A stretch of 64,000 bases of DNA, taken from assembly GCF_002884975.1 (NCBI RefSeq), contig NZ_PJKB01000002.1, forward strand, positions 517,369 to 581,368, written 5' to 3'. The position numbers and the translations under genes were made by a program. The DNA is from Akkermansia muciniphila (GTDB lineage Bacteria; Verrucomicrobiota; Verrucomicrobiia; Verrucomicrobiales; Akkermansiaceae). Shown here one piece after another: positions 63,510 to 64,000 of this stretch; the first letter of the stretch is position 1; every line of letters begins with the position of its first letter. Below the pieces are notes generated by a model. That model searched no databases and was not told the origin of the DNA. It saw only the letters and a list, made by a program, of their open reading frames with translations.

Positions 63510-64000
63510 ATGGCTGAACGAATCCACATCAAGTCTCCCGGTGAAGTTGCCAAGATGCAGAAGGCCGGAGCTGTAACGGCGGAAATCTTGATGGAGATCG
63601 GAGCCGAGGTCCAGGCGGGCCGCACCACGCGTGAAATAGACGACATAGCGCGTGAAATTTTCAAAAAGCACAAGGTTGGCAACTCCTTTTACCAGTATCG
63701 CGGGTTTCCCGGCCAACTCTGCATTTCCATCAATGAGGAAGTAGTGCACGGTAGCGGCGGTCCGCGCCGCATCCAGAACGGGGACATTGTCAGCCTGGAC
63801 GTGGGCGCCATTGTGGACGGCTGGCATGGGGACAACGCCATGACCGTTCCGGTTGGCATGGTGGACCCGGAAAAGCTGCGGCTGCTGGCTGTAACGGAGG
63901 AATCCCTGTTCCGCGCCATTGAACTGGTGAGGCCCGGGGCCTTGCTGGCGGACGTCTGCGCGGCCGTGGAAGGTTTTGTGCGCCCCCGCGGGTATACCGT
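63510..64000 (+). CDS. map: Methionine aminopeptidase type I, partial
   Basis: The first 163 codons are visible; the gene runs off the right edge. It removes the initiator methionine co-translationally. The start MAERIHIKSPGEVAKMQKAG and the family segments NSFYQYRGFPGQLCISINEEVVHG (substrate His), NGDIVSLDVGAIVDGWHGD (two metal Asp residues, D near 93 and 104) are intact, while the C-terminal metal His and Glu residues lie outside the window. It follows adk by 13 nt. Before the ATG there is only an A-rich stretch, no Shine-Dalgarno motif. Confidence 0.94.
   Translation, partial: MAERIHIKSPGEVAKMQKAGAVTAEILMEIGAEVQAGRTTREIDDIAREIFKKHKVGNSFYQYRGFPGQLCISINEEVVHGSGGPRRIQNGDIVSLDVGAIVDGWHGDNAMTVPVGMVDPEKLRLLAVTEESLFRAIELVRPGALLADVCAAVEGFVRPRGYT

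Noticed and set aside
61295-63682. 795-codon minus-strand open frame opposite secY and adk
   Set aside because: Spans two conserved plus-strand genes in antisense; no recognisable protein features.

Overview
The window is a gene-dense, high-GC bacterial chromosome segment that fits Verrucomicrobiota, most likely Akkermansia or a close relative. The main pointers are a Tat-exported GH109-type alpha-N-acetylgalactosaminidase, a secreted M60 (mucinase-type) metalloprotease, many signal-peptide lipoproteins, and ribosomal genes that almost all lack Shine-Dalgarno motifs. The assignment is by pattern recognition, not database search. No rRNA, tRNA, CRISPR array, insertion sequence or prophage was seen.

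Layout. 1-7.3 kb: E1 subunits of a 2-oxoacid (pyruvate) dehydrogenase, then a MerR regulator divergent from a two-gene RND efflux operon with a textbook 19-bp-spacer MerR promoter. 7.5-20 kb: membrane zinc peptidase, PepSY-like protein, SUMT-HemD fusion, small lipoprotein, topoisomerase III, an SHD1-like exported protein, aldo/keto reductase, lipoprotein amidase and aconitase. 20-31.7 kb: small membrane proteins, an L,D-transpeptidase, secreted MsrAB, the M60 protease, rtcB divergent from a LysR regulator, an MFS transporter, a PduO-type adenosyltransferase and hypothetical proteins. 32-41 kb: a thioester alpha-2-macroglobulin directly followed by PBP1C, then a cupin with a terminator-containing leader or small RNA in front of it. 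41-50 kb: rnr, a U32 protein, folC and SRP RNA on the minus strand, then GH109. 50-57.5 kb: an AT-rich ComEC-like metallo-beta-lactamase gene, a SNF2 helicase, a 5'-nucleotidase, RlpA and NAD kinase. 57.7-64 kb: a partial spc operon, rplX-rplE-rpsH-rplF-rplR-rpsE-rplO-secY-adk-map, without rplN, rpsN or rpmD.

The most unusual signal is distributed. Many first genes have a sigma70-like promoter whose -10 box ends 6-10 nt before the start codon. Seven of these have both a -35 and a -10 with 16-18 bp spacing: pdhA, the amidase, the MFS transporter, folC, the MBL gene, the SNF2 gene and nadK. With a normal +1 position the mRNAs would be leaderless or nearly so, which agrees with the missing Shine-Dalgarno motifs. 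Other leads are a promoter/leader/terminator unit upstream of the cupin gene, a LysR-type T-N11-A palindrome between rtcB and its divergent regulator, the orphan MBL gene, and a large RGPRG-repeat extension on ribosomal protein S5.
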